Notes: generated by a model not told the origin, from the sequence alone. A DNA stretch of 38,662 bases from Nematostella vectensis (GCF_932526225.1 NC_064036.1:10611519-10650180), one strand, 5' to 3'. Positions 1 through 10,991 are shown, numbered from the stretch's first letter. Translations and numbers: made by a program.

Positions 1-391
1 GATTGTAGTATCACAGTGCGCATGTTTAGAATTGTAGTATCACAGTGCGCATGTGTGGGATTGTAGTATCACAGTGCGCATGTGTAGGATTGTAGTATCA
101 CAGTGCGCATGTGTGGGATTGTAGTATCACAGTGCGCATGTGTAGGATTGTAGTATCACAGTGCGCATGTGTAGGATTGTAGTAGCACAGTGCGCATGTG
201 TGGGATTGTAGTATCACAGTGCGCATGTGTGGGATTGTAGTAGCACAGTGCGCATGTGTAGGATTGTAGTAGCACAGTGCGCATGTGTAGGATTGTAGTA
301 GCACAGTGCGCATGTGTAGGATTGTAGTATCACAGTGCGCATGTGTGGGATTGTAGTATAACTCCGCGCGTGTGTAGGATTGTAGTATCAC
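1..391. repeat. 29-bp tandem array, about 13 copies
   Basis: Direct repeats of period 29 with core ATTGTAGTATCACAGTGCGC followed by ATGTGTRGG. Units differ by a few substitutions (TATCAC/TAGCAC). The array continues off the left edge and lies about 340 bp past the insulin-like gene's stop. Open reading frames across it are an effect of the periodicity. Confidence 0.95.
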
Positions 392-731
392 AACGTTTTT
401 CATTTGTTTCTCTTTCCGTTTTTTATCGTTAGCTTCGTTTTGGCGCACGATGATTAAAAACAACAATAATACCTTTGAAAGCTAAACCTGAAAGATTTCA
501 GCTAGCATTAACGGATCTAAATTAAAAATGGAAAAGAGAGTTTTTTTTACAAGCAGATCGTTTGTTTAGTGATAAAGTATTAATAATGATAACGACTCTA
601 CGTAAATTTGTTGGAATCTTGTTAATAATCAATTCATTAGAACCCAATATATTACAGAATATACTTGAATGACGCTCCCACACACTGATCTAAGTACAAA
701 CGCTGCAACAGTCTATTCAGCTCTCCTGGGA
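392..731. other. 3' flank of the insulin-like gene
   Basis: AT-rich sequence that must hold the 3' UTR of the minus-strand insulin-like gene. I see no canonical AATAAA on the minus strand close to the stop codon, so the polyadenylation site is not resolved. Nothing else is recognisable. Confidence 0.4.
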
Positions 732-3700
732 TCAGCAGTATTCATTGATTTCTTCCTGTGCACAGCCCTCCACGCAACATTCTTCGTTAATGTCTGTTGA
801 TGAACCAGATCGACGCACGCGAAGAAATGACTTGGCGTACTCCTTATCTTGGGTCACCTGGCGCTTTCTCCTTACCTCTGTTGATGAGACCAATATTGTG
901 TATTTTTTTTAGTTTTCTTTCTACACTGGGATACGAATTGACTGGTTAGTTTCCATTTGTATGCGTTACATTGTGTAACTGTTACACAATATTCAAAATC
1001 CAGTTCAATAAACTCGATCGTTGCGTTAATATCAGGTCAAGTGTCGATGCCAAAAGGCGTCCCTGTTTTGCGATCGCTTGTATGCACTAAATTGTGATGG
1101 TGATGGTGATGGTGATGGTAATGGTGATGGTGATGGTGATGGTGATGGTGATGGTGATGGTGATGGTGATGGTGATGGTGATGGTGATGGTGATGGTGAT
1201 GGTGATGGTGATGGTGATGGTGATGGTGATGGTGATGGTGATGGTGATGGTGATGGTGATGGTGATGGTGATGGTGATGGTGATGGTGATGGTGATGGTG
1301 ATGGTGATGGTGATGGTGATGGTGATGGTGATGGTGATGGTGATGGTGATGGTGATGGTGATGGTGATGGTGATGGTGATGGTGATGGTGATGGTGATGG
1401 TGATGGTGATGGTGATGGTGATGGTGATGGTGATGGTGATGGTGATGGTGATGGTGATGGTGATGGTGATGGTGATGGTGATGGTGATGGTGATGGTGAT
1501 GGTGATGGTGATGGTGATGGTGATGGTGATGGTGATGGTGATGGTGATGGTGATGGTGATGGTGATGGTGATGGTGATGGTGATGGTGATGGTGATGGTG
1601 ATGGTGATGACGGACTCACCTGACTTAAGCATACCAAGCTGTTGCGAGCCCTGATAACACAACTGTTGCCACACTGATATAATCTGATCACCACACAGTT
1701 TATAGTCCACAGATGCAGATGATGATTCGCTAACTTTGCACTGTCCAACACACGTCCCGTACACACAGCAGACAAGGGTCAGCACAATCAACACGCAGCA
1801 TCCTAAACACACCCTAGCGACAGAAAAAACACAACGTGTTTATATTTGGAGAAGCTAAGGGAAATGCATGGTATTCAATATTTCATTGAATGCGTATTGG
1901 TGTGGTGAATTTTGAAACACAAAGATAACATAAAAAGGAACGATATATGAACCCAGTCTCGCGCTACGTGTCTTGTAACACAACACAAGCTTTCGTGTTT
2001 AACATGGCTGTTATTATTTTTCTAATGCTAAAAGACTGGTCTCTGGCCTCTTGCATTCATTCACAAGCTACAAACAACCCCTCCTGGGTATGATTTAAGG
2101 TTGGAATGAACAGAAGACGTATGCAATGTGCCTGAGGAATCATAATCTTGCTAACTTAAGGACTCAAATAACTCGAAGTGAGGTGGATCTCCCTTGGAGT
2201 TGGACATTTCATTCATTCTTATTTCGAGGGATGAAAAGTAAACAAAAATCATGGTTTATTTGAAAGTATGAACAGGTACTGTATACCCCGAAGCTCGAGC
2301 ACTCGATAACTCAAACTGACTTAGCGGGGTTCTACTGTATTACCACTATCCATAAGAGCCTTCAGAGTTCGAGTTAGTGGGGTTCTATTGTATTACCACC
2401 ACCCATAAGACCCTTCAGGGTTCCAGTTACCGGGGTTCTACTGTTAATTACCATAATCAATAAGACTCGTCAGAGTTCGAGTTAGCGGGGTTCTACTGTA
2501 TTACCAATATCCTAAGACCCGTCAGAGTTCGAGTTAGCGGGGTTCTACTGTATTACCACCACCCATAAGACCCGTCAGGGTTCTAGTTAGCGGGGTTCTA
2601 CTATATTACCACTATCCATAAGACCCGTCAGGGTTCGAGTTAGCGGGGTTCTACTGTATTACCACTATCCATAAGACTCGTCAGAGTTCAAGTTAGCGGG
2701 GTTCTACTGTATTACCACTATCCATAAGACCCGTCAGGGTTCCAGTTACCGGGGTTCTACTGTTAATTACCATAATCAATAAGACCCGTCAGAGTTCGAG
2801 TTAGCGGGGTTCTACTGTATTACCAATATCCTAAGACCCGTCAGAGTTCGAGTTAGCGGGGTTCTACTGTATTACCACCACCCATAAGACCCGTCAGGGT
2901 TCTAGTTAGCGGGGTTCTACTATATTACCACTATCCATAAGACCCGTCAGGGTTCGAGTTAGCGGGGTTCTACTGTATTACCACCACCCATAAGACCCGT
3001 CAGGGTTCTAGTTAGCGGGGTTCTACTATATTACCACTATCCATAAGACCCGTCAGAGTTCGAGTTAGCAGGGTTCTACTGTATTACCACTATCCATAAG
3101 ACCCGTCAGGGCTCGAGTTAGCGGGGTTCTACTGTATTACCACTATCCATAAGACCCGTCAGAGTTCGAGTTAGCGGGGTTCTACTGTATTACCACGATC
3201 CATAAGACCCTTCAGAGTTCGAGTTAGCGGGGTTCTACTGTATTGCCACTATCCATAAGACCCGTCAGAGTTCGAGTTAGCTTGGTTCTACTGTATTACC
3301 ACTATCCATAAGACCCGTCAGAGTTCGAGTTAGTAGGGTTCTACTGTATTACCACTATCCATAAGACCCGTCAGGGCTCGAGTTAGCGGGGTTCTACTGT
3401 ATTACCACTATCCATAAGACCCGTCAGAGTTCGAGTTAGCGGGGTTCTACTGTATTACCACGATCCATAAGACCCGTCAGAGTTCGAGTAAGCGGGTTCT
3501 ACTGTATTACCACTATCCATAAGACCCGTCAGAGTTCGAGTTAGCGGGGTTCTACTGTATTACCACTATCCATAAGACTCGTCAGAGTTCGAGTTAGCAT
3601 TGTTTTACTACATTTATCCATAAGACTCGTCAGAGTTCGAGTTAGCGGGGTTCTACCGTATTACCACTATCCATAAGACCCGTCAGAGTTCGAGTTAGCG

Positions 3701-5242
3701 GGGTTCTACTGTATTACCACTATCCATAAGACCCGTCAGGGTTCGAGTTAGTGAGGTTCTACCGTATTACCACTATCCATAAGACCCGTCAGAGTTCGAG
3801 TTAGCGGGGTTTTACTGTATTACCACTATCCATAAGACCCGTCAGAGTTCGAGTTATCGGGGTTCTACTGTATTACCACTATCCATAAGAACCTTCAGAG
3901 TTCGAGTTAGTGGGGTTCTACTGTATTACAACAATCCATAAGACCCGTCAGAGTTCGAGTTAGCGGGGTTCTACTATATCACCACTATCCATAAGACACG
4001 TCAGAGTTCGAGTTAGCGGGGTTCTACTGTATTGCCATTATCCACAAGACCCGTCAGAGTTAACAGGGTTCTTATTTACATGAAGAATACCGATTTTTTC
4101 AGATGTGAGAATCAGCTAAACGTGATCGTAAGTACTTTTCGGCCCGATTTCTGGTGACATGCGGTGGTTGAGCGCGGGGCTTGAACATCAAAATGCCATA
4201 CCCGACAGTGTTGCCTTTCTGCTAATGACGCAAGTATTTAGCATTTAATGACTGCTGTTAATGCAGTAAATAGTTAGACAAATACATTATTCAATTATGA
4301 AAACATTAAAATAGTATACAGAGTATGAAGGTTAAAGGGAATAGACCCGAAGAAAAGCATATGAAGGCCAAACAAAGCAAATGCATCCTGGGCGCTTAGG
4401 CCGATTGTTGGACGATTTGGCGGCCATAATCCTCGAAAAACATGTTACGAGGGAACATAGCGTTCGATTGCCTGAAGCGCAACGCTTTATGCATACTTTC
4501 CCTCTTACTTTCTCTCTTTTCTTTCTCTCTTTTTCTTTAATAGGAATTGATGCCAATAGAAGCATTTTAAAATCTTGCGGTTCGTGAAGTTTTATTGCCA
4601 ACTGCGACAATAACCTATATCCTTCAAGATAATAGCCCCTGCTAAAAGCTCTTAATAAAATAACAGGATTATTCCATTTCCATTTTTTAATCCCTCAAAG
4701 TAGTGGCTAGAGTTTCATTGGGAATTGCCAAGTGTTTGTTGAACAGAATTGATGTGGAATTTCCTACAATTCGAATAAATGTTTATGTACCCCCAGTTGC
4801 ATAACCTTCGTGCCTTCCGTGCTTCTGCTAGTAACACAACTCAATTTCAACAAAACTAAATCAGTGGCATAAAATCGATCTTGATACATATCAGTGTATG
4901 AAAAATCTTCTTTCTTAGTCGTATCTAAGCCAAAACAATTTCAAAGATTCCTAAAGGCATTGATTTTCCCTAGTACTTTCTGGTAATCTTGATCTTCCAA
5001 TAAAGTTTATCGCATACGATAGCGCAGAAATGCTGAATTTGCAAAATGAAGCCCATCGAATATTGATGGCCCCAGCCACAAGCATTAAAAATAATTTTCT
5101 CTCACGCCTCTAAATATAGCCTTTTTAGCTGAATGCCAAATCGCGTGAGGACACGGTATGCGGTTTATTTTAAGTGACAGTTTGCCTCACACAGAACTTA
5201 GCGCAAAACATCACAGTAAAGTTCTTACCTGGAGCACACCAT
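732..5242 (-). CDS. Insulin/relaxin-family prohormone (insulin-like peptide), three coding exons
   Basis: Coding exons are 5229-5242, 1620-1813 and 732-877; donors CCAG|GTAAGA and TCAG|GTGAGT, phases 2 and 1, total 354 nt, 117 aa plus TGA. The N-terminus [19 protein letters not shown] is a signal peptide. The B chain shows [18 protein letters not shown], with the family's 11-residue spacing between the two Cys. The A chain [15 protein letters not shown] ends at the stop and has exact CCx3Cx8C spacing. Between them lie two basic sites, RRKR and RVRR, as expected for furin or prohormone-convertase removal of a C-peptide. The phase-1 intron in the C-peptide region matches the known position in vertebrate insulin genes. 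An in-frame stop precedes the first ATG, and TATAAA lies about 85 bp upstream. Two further Cys (TCVGQC) follow the signal region and are unusual. Expected to be secreted and to act on a receptor tyrosine kinase or relaxin-type receptor; which one cannot be told. Confidence 0.88.
1094..1610. repeat. (GATGGT)n hexanucleotide microsatellite in intron 2 of the insulin-like gene
   Basis: About 86 hexamers with essentially one variant (GGTAAT near 1117). It begins only about 10 bp into the intron downstream of the exon-2 donor (GT at 1619-1618). The transcript would carry AUCACC repeats. Several frames are open across the tract on both strands, which makes artefact ORFs of DG, MV, SP or IT dipeptides. 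Confidence 0.97.
2290..4075. repeat. 53-bp satellite array in intron 1 of the insulin-like gene
   Basis: About 33 direct copies of a 53-bp unit with core GTTCGAGTTAGCGGGGTTCT, then ACTGTATTACCACTATCC and ATAAGACCCGTCAGA. Units near the left end are more diverged (AGCTCGAGCACTCGATAACT), and blocks of several units recur (about 2436-2640 against 2750-2960). The period is constant with no unique spacers. Confidence 0.95.
4076..5228. other. Rest of insulin-like gene intron 1
   Basis: Single-copy-looking AT-rich intron sequence between the 53-bp satellite and exon 1. Small ORFs at 4332-4610 on both strands overlap each other and have no recognisable domain. No other feature seen. Confidence 0.4.
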
Positions 5243-5325
5243 AACGCGTTCTCCACAGCCTGCTTTTGACTCCTGTGCTCCGTATTTATCAGTTAGGAAA
5301 GGGAAGAGATAAATCTACCGTCGGG

Positions 5326-5331
5326 TTTATA
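5326..5331 (-). promoter_or_regulatory. TATA box of the insulin-like gene
   Basis: TATAAA on the minus strand, 84 bp upstream of the ATG at 5242. A start site 25-30 bp downstream would give a 5' UTR of about 55 nt. It independently supports placing the first exon here rather than next to exon 2. Confidence 0.55.
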
Positions 5332-7028
5332 GGGGAAACACCGCCTACGCTTTCTATACCGGTATTTGCTCATACAATTAATCACTACGCGTGCCCGTGA
5401 GTGGCTAGCGTCAGAGCACTTTTTACACGAGATGTATATTCGCAAACGGCGCGACGGGGGACCACCATTCTTATGTTTTATGCGTTAACTTTTTCAATAT
5501 AGCTGATGTGAAGAGGTCGCACCTTTCCTTTGTCGGTGAAGTGATCTCGCGAGGCGGTCTAGCGCTTAAAGCGATCATTGTGCTTAATTCTATTGTAGGG
5601 TGCTTATTGTTTATCTTTCTCTTAGATGTTTGGTTATTTTTACAGGACTAAACTACATTTTGTCAGTTAAACCTTTTGTCCTTTTTTTATTAAAGATCTT
5701 TAAAAACATCGGCGATTCTATAAAACAAGATTGATCACAATAAGATGATAAGGAAATTATGGCCCAGTCAATAAAATTGGGATCACGCATTTTAAGGATT
5801 ACTGAGTGGGCAGTAAAGTTTGGACCAGACTGTAATGCTGAAATGGGTGAAGAAAGGAAAAAGGAAGAAGAAAGGAGGGGATCGGATAATGAAGGAGAGA
5901 ACTGGTAGGGAAAGATGGTTCCTTTTTTTGGAGCGCCAAACTGTAATTCCAGCTACTATTTTAAAACTGTCTGTTTTTTTTTCACTGATAGCAGAAAAAG
6001 AGGTAGTTACTTTCCAATTATGAATGGGTTGAAAAGTGGGCTTCAGTTCGTTCAAGATGATACATTAAAAAAAATAATAAGACTGCGAAGCTGACTTTCT
6101 TTCATAATTGAATGATACCTAAAGGTATCGGTAGATCTCACAGATTTCACCTGCTACTCCAAATCGGCTTGTAATTTGTCAAAAAACGTCTCACTGAAAA
6201 AATGAAAAAAAAAATAGATCATGGCTCCAAAACAGGTGTTAGTCATATCTGTGGAGAATCTCACGGCCTGTGCGTATCGCTATCACAAGATCACTAAGAC
6301 ACAACCGTCTCTATTCCAATGAACAAATAATTACAATTTAGATACCAATCGGGTAGATTTCTGTCAAGAGGGGTTTTTCTTGAGAGGCGTCGGCGCGCTC
6401 AGGTCTGACAGAAGTCAAATATTGCATTGATGCATAGCATGCACAGATTACCGTAAAACGTTATTTTTAGAAGTTCATTGATAAAGCATCCCGTTAAATG
6501 TCGCAATATAACGTCTTTATTAGGTACAAATGTATGAATGCTCTAAATGTAATGTCACAGTTTGAGTTTCTAGATCTTTCTGTCATTGCGGTACAATTGA
6601 TCTGCTGAGGATGTAGCAGGGCTATGTGAGTATGTCATAGATATTGATAAAGGGGTACACCGACTGTAATTAAGGCATCATGCAAGATATCATCAGAGGG
6701 AAAACATCTCTCGTATCATATTATTAAAAAAAGTAATGATACCGCCATTTTCAATATAACCCTTTGAAGTATGATAATAAATAAAGTGTTCCATTTTTCT
6801 AACGGAGTATCGACATTGTAGATACGAATTTAGTATTTGCAAAACATCAAAAAAGTCAAACGCCGGTGTAATTTCATCTAAAAAAAAAGTCGAAGTCGTT
6901 TTATATAATTTTGCTATCGTTTTGGTACTTGGTATAAGATTTCTGTAGCGTGACCCCATGATCTAATGATCTAAAAGCGTGTGGAAAAAGCAGGCGGGTT
7001 TGTTTTCATACGAACGCAAGCATTTGCA
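5332..7028. other. Intergenic region upstream of the insulin-like gene
   Basis: Upstream flank of the insulin-like gene. It contains purine-rich (about 5845-5880) and AT-rich stretches and only short ORFs without a domain or splice support. I see no gene here. Confidence 0.4.
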
Positions 7029-7108
7029 TAGCCTCCCTCGCAGGCGTTTTTAGGGAGCGAGTGACGCCTGCCTAAAAACGCCTGCGATGGACGGAGGCTA
7101 GCCTTTGC
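7029..7108. repeat. Short foldback (hairpin) element
   Basis: Two inverted arms share AGCCTCC and CGCAGGCGTTTTTAGG around a short centre. Left arm is about 7029-7055 and right arm about 7070-7108, with a small insertion in the right arm. It looks like a MITE or foldback remnant; the related string CCTGCGATGGACGG recurs at about 24989. Confidence 0.6.
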
Positions 7109-8041
7109 ATTGACTCAAAAAATCATATTTTGGATTAAAAAAAACTAACACGCTCTTCTAAGATGACTTGGGATGGCAACAAAGATAAACATCTCTATAC
7201 CGCGATTGTAATCTTTAATTGATTTATCAAAATATTTATATTTTTGTATCGGTTTTTAACAATTTATTTGTCAGTTCAATTTTTTCTTGTATTACTAATA
7301 TCTTTATTGTAAAAAAAATATTTTAGACTTGGTTGTAAGATATCTAAAAAAAATGTTGCAAAACGTGTAGTACGATATGTTGAGCATTCGTGATTGAAAA
7401 TACCGCAGAAATGGGAGAAAAAACGCATTTTAAATCACTGCGGTCCACCGCGATAAAATTGCGGTTAAATTCGATATGAGCGCGGTTTACGCGATAGGTG
7501 CGAGCAATAAACCTGTAGTTATTAAGATTGTGTTTTCACTTGAAAAATCGTTGAAACAAAGCAAATTAAATCTTTCGAGGGTTTTAACTGTTCAGCTTAT
7601 AGCTGAACTGCTTAGAATTATATACACATGTCTTTAAGGTGTTTTGCACTGAATGTGTAAATAATGTAGGAGATTTCTTTTTTGAAGACTTTCAAAAAAT
7701 TCAAGGCCACCTTTTATATCCCTTTCTTAAGAACGACAGCGAGAACACAATCACTCAAGAACTGTTTATCCGCACCTAGAGACTCTAATACGCTGCTATA
7801 AGAACTTTCTTCCTTGTCGTTTCTATCCCTTCATTTACCCGTGTCGCGTCTCTGCCCTTTTGCGTTCAACGTTTCGAAAGTTTCGTGTGTCCTACGGGTT
7901 AGGGTTGGAATAAGAGACACGGCACGGGTATTGAACGGATAGAGCACTACCAGGAGTATAACACGTGGTGAGCAGTTGCAGGGAATGCCGACTCACCTGT
8001 GGCCGTTTCCACTGTCAGAATAGAATGACATAAAATTATTA
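7109..8041. other. AT-rich intergenic sequence
   Basis: AT-rich sequence up to about 7400, followed by mixed sequence. No ORF of note, no tandem repeat and no recognisable RNA gene seen. Confidence 0.35.
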
Positions 8042-8240
8042 AGCCCCATTACACTAACAAATTTTAGTTGACAATTTTTACGTGACAATTTTTATTTGCT
8101 AGTGTAGATGGAGCAAAGTCGGCAATTTTTATGTGGCAACTATAGTTGCTCAAAAGCTAGCAGGTTTGTTTTTTCTCGGCGCTTAAAAATTGTCACACAA
8201 ATATAGTTGTCAACTAAAAATTGTTAGTGTGGATGGGGCT
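8042..8240. mobile_element. PIF/Harbinger-like MITE, copy 1
   Basis: 199-bp element with TIRs beginning AGCCCCAT and ending ATGGGGCT. It is flanked by TTA on both sides (8039-8041 and 8241-8243), a TWA target-site duplication typical of PIF/Harbinger elements. Internal motifs such as CTAGTGTAGATGGAGCAAAG and AACTATAGTTGCTCAAAAGC recur in the copy at 24277. It is non-coding, so any mobility would depend on a transposase elsewhere. Confidence 0.8.
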
Positions 8241-8243
8241 TTA

Positions 8244-10020
8244 GGATAAAGACGTAAACCTCTGCAGGCGTTTGCTTGATATTGCTGATGATTTCCATCT
8301 TGAGCAGTCGGTCCATGAGCCTACAAGATACGGTCCCACTAACACTCTGGATTTGGTCTTTTCATTAAAGCCTGACTTGCTATCTGATATTCAAGTAATT
8401 CCGGGTGTAAGTGACCACGAACAGGTTGTTGGTCGTACTAACCGGTTTGTCGACCATGGTTTCTCACAGGAACGCAAAGTCCTTGATCTCAACAAGGGAA
8501 ATTTACAAGATTTCTGTCGGGACATGAAAACTCTGTTGGTATACCTGCCCTGCGGCCAAAGGAAAAGGCAGAAGCTCTAAATGGTTATTTTAATTCTGTC
8601 TTTAAGACGGACGCCCCAAACGAGCCCCTTCCTGTCTTGGCTCCTAAGGACTCACCACCTCTTGGCGAAATCTGCGTGACTGTTAATGGAATTGTCAAGC
8701 TTTTAAGTCGACAGAAACCCAACAAAGCATGTGGCCCGGACCAGGTGTCTGCGCGAATTCTGAAGCGTGCTCCAGATGAAACCCCAGTAATCTTGAGGGA
8801 GATTTTCCAACAATCTCTGAACTCTGGCATAGTGCCTTATGACTGGAAACATGCATATGTCGCTCCGATACATAAAAAGGGCCCTCGGTCAAATCCAACA
8901 AACTACAGGCCTATCTCATTGACATGTATATCTTGAAAGCTACTGGACCACGTTGTAGCAAGTCACGTGATGAACCACCTGGAAGCAAACGGCCTTCTCT
9001 CACCCTTCCAACATGGTTTCAGGGAACGCTATTCATGTGAAACTCAACTGCTTCTAAATTATAACGATCTGGCCATTGATATGGATAAAAAACAACAAAC
9101 TGATCTTATACTTTTGGATTTCTCAAAAGCTTTCGACTCGGTCTCACACTCGCGTCTTTTATTAAAGCTTCAACACTATGGGATTTCTGGTCAATGGAAC
9201 TGTCACGTAGACCACATCACTCTTGAAGCATCCCGCACTCTTAACCTAGTTAGACGAAGCTTATATAGTTGTTCAAAAGTAGTAAAGCCCGCGCCTACTG
9301 TTCCTTAGTGCGTGTAGGTTCCGTACAATCAGAAAAATATCAACAAGATCGAAATGGTTAAGAGGCGCGCAGCCTGTTTTGTATATTAAAGCCGCATTGT
9401 CACCAGTTTACTTCCGGAGGTCCGACGGAAACCTCAACCGTTAAAAGACAAAAGAATCTATTAGAATCCGAAATATTTAACAGGCCATCCGTTCTAAATG
9501 ATCAATCACATCCTCAAAGAACCTTCCAATACTGCTTTCAATATTTTGAAATATGTTTCGCGTTTTCCGTTAAAAATCATCGGATATTGTTAGGTAATCG
9601 ACCGGAAGTAACCTGGTGACAATGCGGCTTTAACTATGTTAGTGCATGGTTAGTGTTAGTGCTCTTATCAGTGGCCAGAGCTCTACCTTATAAGGAAACA
9701 GGATCGTCTTTCCATGATGTATAAAATTGTAAATGGCCTTGTACCTATATCTCTCTCTGACCACCTTAGTTATTATTCGTCCGTCACTCGTTGTAATCAC
9801 CTTTTTAAACTTAATGGTCTTGCCCCCCCCCCCCCCCTACCCCGCACAGATGTTTACAATTTTCTATTTTTACACTATTCCAGATTGGAACAGCCTTCCG
9901 ACACATACCGCTAGTGCCTTTTTATTACTTTCATTTAAGACCTTAGTCTCGAAATAGAGCTGTGTAAATTATTATAATGTACTGTTTTAGTCTTATTTAT
10001 TTATGTATATTTATTTATCT
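8244..10020 (+). mobile_element. Decayed non-LTR retrotransposon (CR1/L2-like LINE)
   Basis: Plus-strand pieces follow LINE order. An endonuclease C-terminus is at 8272-8420 (HEPTRYGPTNTLDLVFS, then GVSDHEQV). Reverse-transcriptase fingers are at 8600-8935 (NKACGPDQ, HKKG, NYRPISLTC). The following part at 8967-9200 carries QHGFRERYSCETQL and LLDFSKAFDSV (catalytic motif A). The YADD-containing segment is deleted. The C-terminal tail (RTLNLVRRSLYSCSK, NINKIEMVKRRAA) is cut by a MITE at 9390-9629 and resumes at about 9715 with MMYKIVNGLVPI. Stops, frameshifts and a poly-C tract (9824-9837) show it is dead. Confidence 0.88.
9390..9629. mobile_element. TIR MITE (family 2), copy 1, inserted in the LINE
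   Basis: 240-bp element with about 27-bp TIRs starting AGCCGCATTGTCACC and containing TTACTTCCGG. TTAA lies on both sides (9386-9389 and 9630-9633), matching the target duplication of piggyBac-type elements. It interrupts the LINE between its KRRAA and MMYKIVNGL segments, so it inserted after the LINE. An inverted copy is at 16647-16892. Confidence 0.82.
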
Positions 10021-10900
10021 TGGTATAATGCAACTCAGCCTAACCGAGCATTAAAACTGAGACTAAACTGAATCACAAAAAGTGAGGCAGAAACCTTCGA
10101 AAGTCGTGCACTCAACCAAGGTGAGAATTGTGAAAACAAATGCAACAAACAGAGTATCGCATTGAGGCCGTTGGCAAGGATCGAACCTCGTTCAGGTTTA
10201 GATAAAAAAAAAAATAGACCATTCACCCAGACGTGGCGCTGAATCACCGTATGGCAGCAAAGCTTTACGGCTAAGCTTGAAATTTCGGCCCCAGCACCGC
10301 TTTCTAGCGAACTGCGCAACGCACGGGGGTACCGAGGCACCCGCGCATTAATAGGGAGGCAATAACCAGGTTCCTAGCCTTGACTTATACGGCTACGCCA
10401 CACACAGCTCGCTGAGATGTAGAGCGAAACATATTGAGGCCTATCTGGGCGTTTGGGTCTCTTGGGAGCTGTGATGCAGAATTCTTGTACGCGTGGATTT
10501 TTTTTGTGTGCAAAGACAACAAAGAGAGAAATCACAATTGGTATGCTAAGAATTTCCCGACTTATAATGGCCGTTTTCAAGATAAATGGGATTCCTATTG
10601 AGCACGAAAGCGAGGGTTTGTCAGGTTGGCGTTTGTTAACAGCTATCTTGATTTTTTTTTTCAAATTTTAACCAGTATGTTTAACTTTTGTAAAAAGTGC
10701 ACAAATAAAAACAGAAAGATTACTTCAAGCAACAAAAAAATTGATTGTAATTTGGGTCCGGAATGTCAAACCGCACGCAAGACAGTGCTCGAAGTGCAAT
10801 GATACGAGAGAATAAAAAAGGGATACCACGCAGAAGCACGCACGGCTTTGATTGCGCACATCAAAAGTAAAATGATAACAAGCAAAAAAAATCACCTCAA
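10021..10900. other. Intergenic sequence, no gene recognised
   Basis: Follows the LINE's AT-rich 3' tail. Around 10167-10180 there is a GGTTCGATCC-like string on the minus strand, as in a tRNA B box, but no convincing A box or cloverleaf. Short ORFs at 10035-10671 overlap on both strands and show no domain. Confidence 0.35.
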
Positions 10901-10991
10901 GGTTGAAATAATATGTTGTACGCCTCTGTGAAACAGAGTAGTTGAGCTGACGTCTCGAGCGTTAGCCCCTCGTCGGAGCACCATTTCAACC
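10901..10991 (-). ncRNA. Degenerate type I hammerhead-ribozyme motif (Penelope-like element relic)
   Basis: Read on the minus strand, outer arms GGTTGAAAT (10991-10983) and ATTTCAACC (10909-10901) form stem I. The core follows as CCGACGAG (consensus CUGANGAG), then stem II GGGCTAACGCTC, then GAGAC (consensus GAAAC). A hairpin CTCTGTTTCACAGAG sits in the stem III region. The layout matches hammerheads reported in Penelope-like retroelements. Two core substitutions (U to C and A to G) should abolish cleavage, so this is a fossil. Family assignment is from memory of the motif, not a covariance search. Confidence 0.55.

Noticed and set aside
98-466. 122-codon minus ORF with repeated Tyr-Asn-Pro-Thr-His units
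   Set aside because: Pure translation of the 29-bp tandem array, with no domain and no splice support.
1032-1812. Long ORFs on both strands across the GATGGT tract (DG, MV, SP, IT repeats)
   Set aside because: They exist only because a 6-bp period leaves several frames open. The real coding part on the minus strand ends at the donor at 1620.
7990-8020. 15-nt microexon-like segment (AG ... ACAG|GTGAGT, minus strand)
   Set aside because: No flanking exons that it could join; isolated splice-like strings are expected by chance.
10160-10270. tRNA gene or SINE suggested by a minus-strand GGTTCGATCC
   Set aside because: No A box or cloverleaf could be paired with it.
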